64,000 bases of DNA from an uncultured Acetatifactor sp. (lineage in GTDB: Bacteria; Bacillota; Clostridia; Lachnospirales; Lachnospiraceae): positions 1 through 64,000 of the forward strand of contig CAKRZO010000022.1 in assembly GCA_934433135.1 (NCBI GenBank), given 5' to 3'. This document shows, piece by piece, positions 17,109 to 25,292 of the stretch. The translations under genes and the position numbers were made by a program. Every line of letters begins with the position of its first letter. Positions within the stretch are counted from its first letter, which is position 1. The notes under the pieces are model-generated. The model was not told the DNA's origin. It made no database searches and saw nothing but the letters and a program-made list of their open reading frames with translations.

Positions 17109-18317
17109 TTACCGGTTTTTATTGGTCATCAGTTCTGTCATTGCCCGGTTCAAACCGCTCACAGTGAGCTTATACATGGGAAAAAGCTCCTTAATTGCGG
17201 TCTCTGCTTCTCTCCAGGGTGCTCTGCCCGGCGCCATCTTGGGGTTGAGCCAGACTACCTTTTTATATTTACGCTTGATCAGACGCAGCCACTCGTACCC
17301 GGACAGTCCTCCGTTGGGTCCCCTGTAGTTTCCTGTATCCGAATACAGCTCTTCCGGCGCCATGGCGGCATCTCCCACAATAATCACTTTGTAATCGCTT
17401 CCCACATTGCGGAACATCCACTCGGTGTCGATCCAGTCTCCATTTTCGCATTCCGGCGTCTTATAAAGCTTACTGTAAATACAATTATGAAAGTAATAGG
17501 TTTTTACATCCTTATAATGGTTAGATTTGTGCACCGCCTGGAACAGATCATTTAAAAGCATACTGAACGGAATCATGGTACCGCCCGAATCCATCAAAAG
17601 CAACAGCTTCACGGCATTCTTCCGCGGCTTTTTCATAACAATCTGGAGACAGCCGCCGTTATTGCAGGTCTTATCAATGGTTCCGTCAATGTCAAGCTCC
17701 GATTCCGGAATATCCAGTCTGCTGGAAAACTGTCTCAGTCGGCGGAACGCCAACTGAAATTGTCTGTTATCCAGAACACGGTCATCCCGAAAGTCCCGGT
17801 ATTTTCTGGCTCCTACCACGGAAAATGCCGACTGGTACCCGGTCTTTCCACCTACCCGGACGCCGCCTACGTTTCCGCCCATATTTCCGAAGGAGGTCTT
17901 TCCCATGGTTCCGATCCAGAAGCTTCCTCCGTTATGTTCACTGTCCTGGTCTTTGAGTCTCTGTCGGAACTTCTCCTCCACATCCTGCTTATCGACCTGA
18001 AGGTCTTCCATCTGGTTTAAATGGTTTCTGGCTTCTTCATGCGCCAGCTCCATCATATCCGATTTGTCCAGCCACCGCAGCATCTGCTCGCCTACTTCCG
18101 TCTGCCTCTGGGCAGCACGAAAGGTTTCTTCAAATGCCATATCGTACTTGTCAAAATCGGTCTCACTTTTTACCAGGATCATCCTGGCCACATAATAGAA
18201 CTGCGTAAGCGAACTGCCGCACAGCCCCTTATCCAAAGCTTCCTGCAGGGTAAGCCACTCTCCCAGGGTAACACGAAGTCCCTTCGCACGCAGTGCCTGG
18301 AAAAATTTTATAAACAT
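17109..18317 (-). CDS. VWA-domain (CoxE-like) protein
   Basis: A 402-residue cytosolic protein. The N-terminal half is the CoxE/YehP-type domain (MFIKFFQALRAKGLRV start). The C-terminal half is a von Willebrand A domain with an altered metal site (LLLMDSGGTMIPFS in place of DxSGS). It is paired with the MoxR-type AAA ATPase immediately upstream, the common MoxR/VWA module that acts as a chaperone for metal-cofactor insertion or complex assembly. The client is unknown because no target enzyme is adjacent. The ribosome-binding site is GAGGAG. Confidence 0.85.
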   Translation of the reverse strand: MFIKFFQALRAKGLRVTLGEWLTLQEALDKGLCGSSLTQFYYVARMILVKSETDFDKYDMAFEETFRAAQRQTEVGEQMLRWLDKSDMMELAHEEARNHLNQMEDLQVDKQDVEEKFRQRLKDQDSEHNGGSFWIGTMGKTSFGNMGGNVGGVRVGGKTGYQSAFSVVGARKYRDFRDDRVLDNRQFQLAFRRLRQFSSRLDIPESELDIDGTIDKTCNNGGCLQIVMKKPRKNAVKLLLLMDSGGTMIPFSMLLNDLFQAVHKSNHYKDVKTYYFHNCIYSKLYKTPECENGDWIDTEWMFRNVGSDYKVIIVGDAAMAPEELYSDTGNYRGPNGGLSGYEWLRLIKRKYKKVVWLNPKMAPGRAPWREAETAIKELFPMYKLTVSGLNRAMTELMTNKNR

Positions 18318-18345
18318 AACGCCTTCTCCTCACCGCAAAACATTC

Positions 18346-19152
18346 TTAAACCGGATGCTTTACCAGTTCCAGGTCTTCGTCTTTCTTTACCACCACACCG
18401 ATAAAAGGAAGCGCCTTCTTGATTTCCGAAGCCGGGATGCCGCCGATCTGTAAAGCATTCACCCAATCGATCAGCTCCGAGGTACTGGGTTTTTTCCGGA
18501 TATCCCGCAAGGAACGGATCTCGTAGAAGACTTCCATGGCATTTTTCAAAAGATTGGCTTCCACATCCGGGAAATGAACCCTTACAATCTCCTCCATCAG
18601 CTCCTGATCGGGGAATTCAATGTAATGGAAAATACACCGGCGCAAAAACGCATCCGGTAGCTCCTTTTCCGCATTGGATGTAATGATCACAATGGGACGG
18701 TGTTTGGCTTTTACCGTGCGCTTTGTCTCATGGATATAAAATTCCATCTGATCCAATTCCCACAAAAGGTCATTGGGGAATTCCAGATCCGCCTTGTCGA
18801 TTTCATCTATCAGAAGAACCACCTGATCCTCACTGTCAAAGGCTTCTCCCAGCTTTCCCAGCGTAATGTATCTGGAAATATCTTCTACGCCTGCCTCACC
18901 GAACTGTCCGTCGTAAAGACGCTTTATGGTGTCATACACATAAAGACCGTCCTGCGCCTTTGTGGTGGATTTAATGTTCCAGATGAGCAGCTTTTTTCCC
19001 AAAGAAGCTGCCACTGCCTCTGCCAACATTGTCTTTCCGGTTCCCGGCTCTCCCTTTATCAAGAGCGGCTTCTGTAACGCCATGGCAATGTTTACGCTTG
19101 CCATCAGTTCCTTACTTGCCACATAATCCTTCGTTCCTTCAAATCCCTGCAT
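18346..19152 (-). CDS. MoxR-family AAA+ ATPase
   Basis: A 268-residue AAA+ ATPase. Walker A is KGEPGTGKTMLAEA (about residues 36-49) and Walker B LLIDEIDKAD. Sensor 1 is ITSNAEKELPDAF, and an arginine-finger region FLRRCIFHYIEFP follows. The compact size and VWA partner 28 bp downstream identify the MoxR group. The pair probably remodels a client complex with ATP hydrolysis. The start has AAAGGA at proper distance. Confidence 0.9.
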   Translation of the reverse strand: MQGFEGTKDYVASKELMASVNIAMALQKPLLIKGEPGTGKTMLAEAVAASLGKKLLIWNIKSTTKAQDGLYVYDTIKRLYDGQFGEAGVEDISRYITLGKLGEAFDSEDQVVLLIDEIDKADLEFPNDLLWELDQMEFYIHETKRTVKAKHRPIVIITSNAEKELPDAFLRRCIFHYIEFPDQELMEEIVRVHFPDVEANLLKNAMEVFYEIRSLRDIRKKPSTSELIDWVNALQIGGIPASEIKKALPFIGVVVKKDEDLELVKHPV

Positions 19153-19178
19153 GGTCTGCTTTTCCTTTCCTTCCCGAT

Positions 19179-20183
19179 TTAATTATCCCAGTTCTGGTCA
19201 ATTTCAATTTTCTTATCCCGAAGCATCAATTCCCGTACGGCCTGATCCGCAGGTTTGCCGCCGAATAAGACCTCATTTACCTGTTCGATAATCGGCAGCT
19301 GCACATGATATTTGTTCGCCAGCTCCATAGCGGCTTTGGCGGAATACACACCCTCCACCACCATGTTGACTTCCTTCATGGCCTCTTCCATGGAATATCC
19401 TTTTCCGATCAGGATACCGGCTCTGCGGTTACGGGAATGCATGCTGGCACAGGTTACGATCAGATCGCCGATTCCGGTCAGACCGCAGAACGTCTCAAAC
19501 TTTCCGCCCATGGCAGTTCCCAGCCTTGCAATCTCTGTAATGCCTCTGGTAATCAAGGCCGCCTTGGTATTGTCCCCGTAGCCGAGCCCGTCGGCGATTC
19601 CGGCAGCCAGCGCCACCACATTTTTCAAAGACCCGCCTAACTCCATGCCCAGCACATCCGGACTGGTATAAACACGGAATACTTCGTTCATAAAGATATT
19701 CTGAATGGCTTCCGCCGTCTTCCTGCTCTTTGCTCCTACCACAATGGTTGTGGGAATTCCTCTTCCCACTTCCTCTGCATGGGAGGGTCCGGACATGACC
19801 GCAACATCCGCCTGCGGAATCTCCTCTTCGATAATTTCCGACAGCGTCATTAAGGTATGTTCTTCAATTCCCTTGGCCACATTGACGATTTTCTGACCAT
19901 CGGCGGTCATTTCCTTAAGTCTCTTTGCAGTTGCCCTGGTATAGGGGCTTGCCACAGCCATGACCAGAAGGTCCTTGCCTTGTGCAGCCTCCTTTAAGTC
20001 ATCTGTAAAAACAATTCCGTCCAGCTTAACACCCGGCAGCGCCCGATGCTCTTTTGTCTGTCTCAGCTGTGCGATCTCTTCGGGAAGCGCAGACCACAGA
20101 CATACCTCATGTCCGTTTCCCCGCAGCAATACCGCCAGCGCACAGCCCCAGCTCCCTGCTCCGATGATTCCGATTTTTGCCAT
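19179..20183 (-). CDS. gpsA: NAD(P)-dependent glycerol-3-phosphate dehydrogenase
   Basis: Reduces dihydroxyacetone phosphate to sn-glycerol-3-phosphate for phospholipid synthesis. The 334-residue protein has the dinucleotide fold KIGIIGAGSWGCALA, the VNVAKGIEEH motif, SGPSHAEEV, and the catalytic lysine in GSLKNVVALAAGI. Start ATG 20183 follows AAGGAG with good spacing; a GTG 9 bp upstream would lie on that site. It directly follows plsY, the next enzyme in the pathway, and the two frames nearly touch. Confidence 0.95.
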   Translation of the reverse strand: MAKIGIIGAGSWGCALAVLLRGNGHEVCLWSALPEEIAQLRQTKEHRALPGVKLDGIVFTDDLKEAAQGKDLLVMAVASPYTRATAKRLKEMTADGQKIVNVAKGIEEHTLMTLSEIIEEEIPQADVAVMSGPSHAEEVGRGIPTTIVVGAKSRKTAEAIQNIFMNEVFRVYTSPDVLGMELGGSLKNVVALAAGIADGLGYGDNTKAALITRGITEIARLGTAMGGKFETFCGLTGIGDLIVTCASMHSRNRRAGILIGKGYSMEEAMKEVNMVVEGVYSAKAAMELANKYHVQLPIIEQVNEVLFGGKPADQAVRELMLRDKKIEIDQNWDN

Positions 20184-20188
20184 ATCCG

Positions 20189-20860
20189 TCACTCCTTCGT
20201 CTTATTGTCAGCATCCCCGGATGCCTTATGGAACAAATAGGTCTTTCTCTCGTTTCCATGAATCAGACGGACAATATTGCTGCGGTGTCTCCAATACGCC
20301 ATAGCCGTCAGAAAAGCGGTCACAAGATACAATTCCCAAAGCGCACTCTGGCTCATTCCGAACACACCCAGCTGACCGCAGACCACCATCTCAACCATCA
20401 GACCGGCATAGATCAGAAGCGATCCTAAGGAAACATAGTGAGTCAGTAAAAACGTTCCGAAAAACAAAATCACACCCATGGGAATAAAATAGGGATGAAA
20501 GGACAAAAGCAGACCGCCGGTCACGGCGATTCCCTTTCCTCCCTTGAAATGCATATAAAAAGGATAATTATGTCCCAGTATACAACCTGCCGCCGCATAC
20601 ATGCACAGAAGATAGACCAGTTCCGGATGGCTTTGTCCGTACAGAAGCCTTGCCGTGCAGACCGCCAGGATTCCCTTTAAACAGTCTCCTGCAAAAACGA
20701 TCAGCCCCGCTTTCGTTCCCAGAACACGAAGGGTATTGGTGGTGCCGGAATTGCCGCTTCCGTGCTGTCTGATATCAATCCCATGTGCTTTTCCGTAAAA
20801 ATAGGCTGTCTGAAACAGTCCGAATACATAACCGATTGCCAAACAAATAATTCGTTCCAT
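20189..20860 (-). CDS. plsY: Acyl-phosphate:glycerol-3-phosphate acyltransferase
   Basis: Membrane enzyme that acylates glycerol-3-phosphate from acyl-phosphate, the first step of phosphatidic acid synthesis. The 223-residue protein has about five membrane helices and the family motifs GSGNSGTTNTLR (residues 35-46), HNYPFYMHFKGGKGIAVTGG (about 98-117) and a later SLGSLL. It is slightly longer than typical (about 200) because of a basic C-terminal tail. It lies upstream of gpsA, whose product is its substrate, and downstream of der. Confidence 0.94.
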   Translation of the reverse strand: MERIICLAIGYVFGLFQTAYFYGKAHGIDIRQHGSGNSGTTNTLRVLGTKAGLIVFAGDCLKGILAVCTARLLYGQSHPELVYLLCMYAAAGCILGHNYPFYMHFKGGKGIAVTGGLLLSFHPYFIPMGVILFFGTFLLTHYVSLGSLLIYAGLMVEMVVCGQLGVFGMSQSALWELYLVTAFLTAMAYWRHRSNIVRLIHGNERKTYLFHKASGDADNKTKE

Positions 20861-20877
20861 TCCTATTGCTCCTTCTC

Positions 20878-22218
20878 CTACTGCTCCTTTTCCTTCCGCT
20901 CCCGGATGATGAACCGAAGTGGTGTTCCTCTGAACCCAAAGGTCTCCCGGATCTGATTTTCAATATAACGGGTATATGAAAAATGCATCAGTTCCTTATC
21001 ATTGACAAAAATCACAAAGGTTGGCGGTTTCACGGACACCTGGGTAATATAATACAGGCGCAGGCGTTTGCCTTTATCGGAAGGAGGCTGCTGCATGGCA
21101 ACCGCTTCCGCCATAATCTCGTTCAGCACACCGGTGGAAACACGCATGGCATGGTTTTCACTGATCATGTCAATGGTTTCAAACAGTTTGGGAAGACGCT
21201 GTCCTGTCTTGGCGGAAATAAACAGAATCTCCGCATACGGCATAAAGGAAAGAGTATTGTGGATCTTTTCGGTGTAAGTATTGATTGTCTTCGTATCTTT
21301 TTCCACCGCATCCCACTTATTTACCGCCACCATAACGGCCTTGCCTCTCTCATGGGCGATTCCCGCAATCTTGGCATCCTGTTCCGTTACACCCTCCTGG
21401 GCATCGATCACCAGAACCACCACATCCGCCCGTTCCACCGCGCTTACGGTACGGACGATCATGTAGTGTTCCAGTTCTTCCTTGATCTTATTTTTCCGGC
21501 GCAGTCCCGCCGTATCGATGAAAACGTATTCTTTTCCCTGATAAACGAGTTCCGTATCCACGGCATCTCTGGTGGTTCCCGCGATATCGGAGACAATCAG
21601 ACGGTTCTCGCCAAGCAGTCTGTTAATAATGGAAGACTTTCCGACATTTGGCTTTCCGACTATGGCAACACGGGTCCGGTCGTCTTCCTCTTCTTCTGCC
21701 GCGTCCTTGTTAAAATGGGAGGTCACTGCCTCCAGCATCTCTCCCAGTCCCATCCGGTTCACGGCAGAAATCGGATAAGGCTCCCCGATTCCCAGGTTAT
21801 AGAACTCATACACATCCGCCATATATTTTTCAAAGCTGTCTACCTTATTCACCACTAAAACCACCGGCTTGCGGCAGCGGCGAAGCATATCGGCAACCTT
21901 GGAATCCGCATCCACCAATCCCTGCTTAACATCCACCAGGAAAATAATTACATCCGCCGTCTCCATGGCGATTTCCGCCTGTCTGCGCATCTGGGACAGA
22001 ATGACATCCTGGCTGTCCGGCTCAATGCCTCCGGTATCAATCAGGGTAAAAGACAGATTCAGCCAGCTTACATCCGCATAAATCCGGTCTCTGGTAATTC
22101 CCGGCGTATCTTTTACAATTGAAATATTTTCACCCGCCAATGCGTTAAACAATGTGGACTTTCCGACATTCGGTCTTCCCACAACTGCAACAATCGGTTT
22201 GGTCTTCCTCTTTGCCAT
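20878..22218 (-). CDS. der: Ribosome-assembly GTPase Der (EngA)
   Basis: Tandem-GTPase needed for 50S subunit maturation. Two G domains are visible in the 446 residues: GRPNVGKSTLF (about 13-23) with DTGGIEPDSQ and NKVD, and GKPNVGKSSIINRL (about 188) with DTAGLRRKNKI and NKWDAVE. A C-terminal KH-like domain with PPTFVIFVNDKELMHFSYTR follows. Length and order match the family. Start ATG 22218 has a modest AAGG site. Confidence 0.97.
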   Translation of the reverse strand: MAKRKTKPIVAVVGRPNVGKSTLFNALAGENISIVKDTPGITRDRIYADVSWLNLSFTLIDTGGIEPDSQDVILSQMRRQAEIAMETADVIIFLVDVKQGLVDADSKVADMLRRCRKPVVLVVNKVDSFEKYMADVYEFYNLGIGEPYPISAVNRMGLGEMLEAVTSHFNKDAAEEEEDDRTRVAIVGKPNVGKSSIINRLLGENRLIVSDIAGTTRDAVDTELVYQGKEYVFIDTAGLRRKNKIKEELEHYMIVRTVSAVERADVVVLVIDAQEGVTEQDAKIAGIAHERGKAVMVAVNKWDAVEKDTKTINTYTEKIHNTLSFMPYAEILFISAKTGQRLPKLFETIDMISENHAMRVSTGVLNEIMAEAVAMQQPPSDKGKRLRLYYITQVSVKPPTFVIFVNDKELMHFSYTRYIENQIRETFGFRGTPLRFIIRERKEKEQ

Positions 22219-22236
22219 CTTGGTAACCTTACCTTT

Positions 22237-23649
22237 CTATTCCTGTAATAAAGTATGAACAAAATCGTACCCGCTTGATTTTACAATATTAATCGGGACT
22301 TGTAAAGCCTTTTCCAAATCTTCTAAGGTAAAATCATCCAGAAAAACGTCTTCTCCGCTGCGCAGGACATTCTGCGGAAGGAAAAGAGCCTGTCCTAAAT
22401 CTTTGCCCAGAAGCTGGTCCCGGATATCTTTGCCGGTAAGCAGCCCGGAGACGGTAATCATTTCCCCGAAAAAATAATTGGTAATCTCATAAACCATGAT
22501 TTCAAGCCCCTCGAAGGCCTCTTCCATCTGTCTTGCCATGCGAAGGATATACGGATAGGCAAGTTTCCCGGTCGCAAGCGAAATTCTTCGAATTTCGCTG
22601 AAAGTTCTTCGAACTTCCCCATTTGGGGTTTCATTTGGTATTTCATTTGTGTTGTCTTTTGGGTTCTTTCGGTTTCGTGGAGAGGTTTTGTGATTTCTTT
22701 TTTTCTTTTCGTCATCCAGGGCCTGATGGAATTCATCCAGTAGGAGTCTTAACATTCCCACGCCGTTTTCCAGCTGAAGGTAGCCGTCATAGTTTTCTTC
22801 CGGCGGCAGTTCCTGTCCCCCCAGAATGTACCACTCGTCACTGGCATGTACAAAATGGGTTTGATACTGTTCCATGCATTTTTTCTGGTACTTATGAATC
22901 GTTGCAAGAACTTCCCTCGCATCTTCTTTCGTAAAAGGCTTCAGCGGATATAATCCTTCCCGGTATTTGGACAGTCCGACCGGCACTACCGAAACGCTCT
23001 GCAGATGCGGCAGATACCCCATCAGCTTCTGCAGGCTGAATTCCAGCTCTGCGCCGTCATTGACACCTTTACACAGAACAATCTGACCGTTCATGGTAAT
23101 TCCGGCTTCATAAAAACGATCGGCCTTTTTCAGCGCTTCTCCGGCGAAACGATTGTTCAACATTTTACATCGTAACTGCGGATTCATGGTCTGAAAGGAA
23201 ATGTTAATCGGTGAAAGCCGGTAACGGATGATTCGATCCACATCATGATCCGACATATTCGTAAGTGTCACATAATTTCCCTGCAGAAAAGACAGTCTGG
23301 AATCATCGTCCTTAAAGTAAAGGGTTTCCCGCATTCCTTTCGGCATCTGGTCAATAAAACAGAAAATGCACTTATTATGACACCTTCTGTAATCATCCAT
23401 CAACCCGTTTTCAAAAACAATTCCCAGATCCTCATCCGCATCCTTGTCGATTTCCAAAAGCCACTGATCTCCGTCCGGCTTTTCCACCAGGACCTCAATA
23501 TAGGTATCCTCGATCAAAAACTGATAATCGAAAATATCCTCCAATGGCTCGTGGTTAATCTCCAGAATCTTGTCCCCTGCTTCTATTTCCAGTTCCTCTG
23601 CAATACTTCCCGGAACAATTTCTTTTATTACATGCTGCTTTTCTTTCAT
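22237..23649 (-). CDS. DUF512/PDZ radical-SAM-like Fe-S protein
   Basis: A 470-residue protein of the family often annotated as NifB/MoaA-like Fe-S oxidoreductase with DUF512. Order: an N-terminal PDZ-like fold (IVPGSIAEELEIEAGDKILEI), then a radical-SAM-type cluster motif CHNKCIFCFIDQ (about residue 90), and a C-terminal DUF512 domain (LATGKLAYPYILRMARQ, VSGLLTGKDI). Between the last two is a basic, Asn/Pro-rich insert of about 40 residues encoded by short palindromes (22578-22680). Start ATG 23649 follows GAGGAT. Der lies downstream, a common neighbour in Clostridia. Biochemical role unknown. Confidence 0.85.
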   Translation of the reverse strand: MKEKQHVIKEIVPGSIAEELEIEAGDKILEINHEPLEDIFDYQFLIEDTYIEVLVEKPDGDQWLLEIDKDADEDLGIVFENGLMDDYRRCHNKCIFCFIDQMPKGMRETLYFKDDDSRLSFLQGNYVTLTNMSDHDVDRIIRYRLSPINISFQTMNPQLRCKMLNNRFAGEALKKADRFYEAGITMNGQIVLCKGVNDGAELEFSLQKLMGYLPHLQSVSVVPVGLSKYREGLYPLKPFTKEDAREVLATIHKYQKKCMEQYQTHFVHASDEWYILGGQELPPEENYDGYLQLENGVGMLRLLLDEFHQALDDEKKKRNHKTSPRNRKNPKDNTNEIPNETPNGEVRRTFSEIRRISLATGKLAYPYILRMARQMEEAFEGLEIMVYEITNYFFGEMITVSGLLTGKDIRDQLLGKDLGQALFLPQNVLRSGEDVFLDDFTLEDLEKALQVPINIVKSSGYDFVHTLLQE

Positions 23650-23771
23650 ATCTATCCTCATTTCCCGGCGGATCCGTCGCAAGGTACTACTTTATGATGC
23701 CTGCGGCAGCGGCATTACTTCCTATTATACACAAAAAAAACGGAACTGTCACTAGAAGCGCAATTTTTTTA

Positions 23772-23800
23772 TTGACGAAAGTTGTCGGAATTGCTATACT
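23772..23800 (+). promoter_or_regulatory. Strong sigma-A promoter of the PRPP synthetase gene
   Basis: TTGACG (23772-23777) and TATACT (23795-23800) are separated by exactly 17 bp, 57 bp upstream of the start codon. Both hexamers are one base from consensus. A tandem TGCAAAAAC repeat (23812-23828) sits in the early leader. Confidence 0.85.
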
Positions 23801-23856
23801 GGGATTACAGTTGCAAAAACTGCAAAAACGGGTCATTCCCGGTTGGAGGAAATTTC

Positions 23857-25041
23857 ATGCCGAACTTAGTAGAACTGGAAAATGCCATGCCGGTGGCGCC
23901 TTTAAAGATTGTTGCCCTGCCTTCCGCCGAAGCTCTCGGACAGCGTATCAACGATTATATGGTCGAATTTCGTAAAAGTATTCACAATGACAAAGTAAAA
24001 AAAGATCCTGCTTTTCACGGTTATATCGAAGACAATTACCTGGTCAATATGGATCTGCCGCGTTTCGGAAGCGGAGAAGCCAAGGCTCACTTTTTAGAAT
24101 CTGTCCGCGGAAAGGATCTGTTCATTCTGGTGGATGTCTGCAATCACAGCATTACCTACCAGATCAACGGATATACCAATCACATGTCTCCGGATGATCA
24201 TTATCAGGATTTGAAGCGTGTGATCGGCGCCTGCAGCGGAAAAGCCAGACGAATCAACGTCATCATGCCCTTTTTATATGAAGGAAGACAGCATAAGAGA
24301 AACGGCAGGGAATCTTTGGACTGTGCCTATGCGCTGACGGAATTAAGAGATATGGGAGTAAATAATTTCATCACTTTCGACGCCCACGATCCCCGGGTTC
24401 AGAATGCTACGCCGTTAAACGGATTTGATAATTTCACGCCTCCCTACCAGTTTACAAAGGCGCTTTTAAAGAAAGAAAACGATTTGGTCATTGACAAGGA
24501 TCACCTGATCGTCATCAGTCCGGACGAGGGTGCACTGGATCGAGCCATTTATTTTGCCAACGTCCTTGGGGTCAACACCGGAATGTTCTATAAGCGCAGA
24601 GATTATTCCACGATTATCAACGGCAAGAATCCGATTGTGGCTCATGAATTCCTGGGTGATAACATTGAAGGAAAAGACATTATCATCATTGACGATATGA
24701 TTTCTTCCGGCGGAAGCATGTTGGATACAGCCGGTCAGTTGAAAAAGATGAAAGCCCGCCATGTTTATATCTGCTGTACTTTCGGTCTGTTTACGGACGG
24801 TTTGGCAGCGTTCGACGCAGCTTACGAAAGAGGCGATTTTGACAGAGTCATCGTAACGGATCTGACATATCTTCCGCCCGAGCTCTATGAAAAGCCTTAC
24901 TTTGTGGAAGCGGACATGAGCAAATTTGTGGCATCTTTAATCGACTTTATGAACCACGACCTGTCCTTAACCAATGTCCTGACGCCTACCGAGAAGATCC
25001 ACCGGATTCTTGCGGAGTACAATCAGAAAAACACGCTGTAG
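23857..25041 (+). CDS. prs: Ribose-phosphate pyrophosphokinase
   Basis: Makes PRPP from ribose-5-phosphate and ATP for nucleotide, His and Trp synthesis. The 394-residue protein carries the two phosphoribosyltransferase-type halves. The PRPP-binding loop is DIIIIDDMISSGGSML (about residues 270-285), and the family segments YTNHMSPDDHYQDLKRVI and FITFDAHDPRVQNATP precede it. It is about 75 residues longer than the canonical 315-320, a form I associate with Clostridia. The start follows TTGGAGGAAA; a longer frame from 23782 runs through the promoter and is rejected. It is monocistronic: strong promoter in front, bidirectional terminator behind. Confidence 0.93.
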   Translation: MPNLVELENAMPVAPLKIVALPSAEALGQRINDYMVEFRKSIHNDKVKKDPAFHGYIEDNYLVNMDLPRFGSGEAKAHFLESVRGKDLFILVDVCNHSITYQINGYTNHMSPDDHYQDLKRVIGACSGKARRINVIMPFLYEGRQHKRNGRESLDCAYALTELRDMGVNNFITFDAHDPRVQNATPLNGFDNFTPPYQFTKALLKKENDLVIDKDHLIVISPDEGALDRAIYFANVLGVNTGMFYKRRDYSTIINGKNPIVAHEFLGDNIEGKDIIIIDDMISSGGSMLDTAGQLKKMKARHVYICCTFGLFTDGLAAFDAAYERGDFDRVIVTDLTYLPPELYEKPYFVEADMSKFVASLIDFMNHDLSLTNVLTPTEKIHRILAEYNQKNTL

Positions 25042-25116
25042 TACCGAAAGCATCTGAGCGGTTAAAAAGCAGCGGTACCGGTTTCTTTCACAAGACAAAA
25101 AATAATGATAAAAAGA

Positions 25117-25200
25117 GTTGCTGCTCCATCGATCCGAAAATCATCTATCGGCATAAAATCAACAATAGATGAGAAATAAACGATTGAGCAGCAGCTTTTT
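25117..25200. terminator. Bidirectional terminator between prs and the sensor kinase
   Basis: GTTGCTGCTC (25117-25126) pairs with GAGCAGCAGC (25186-25195), enclosing a second stem TCATCTAT/ATAGATGA. A T-run follows on the plus strand, and CTCTTTTT follows on the minus strand. It sits between convergent genes and can serve both. Confidence 0.8.
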
Positions 25201-25292
25201 TATGTTTAAGAACCTGCACCCTATGACCGTACAATCATAAAACGCTCCGCAGGGCTTACGCGGCGGCAGGCAGGATTTTTTCTCGTAGAAAA

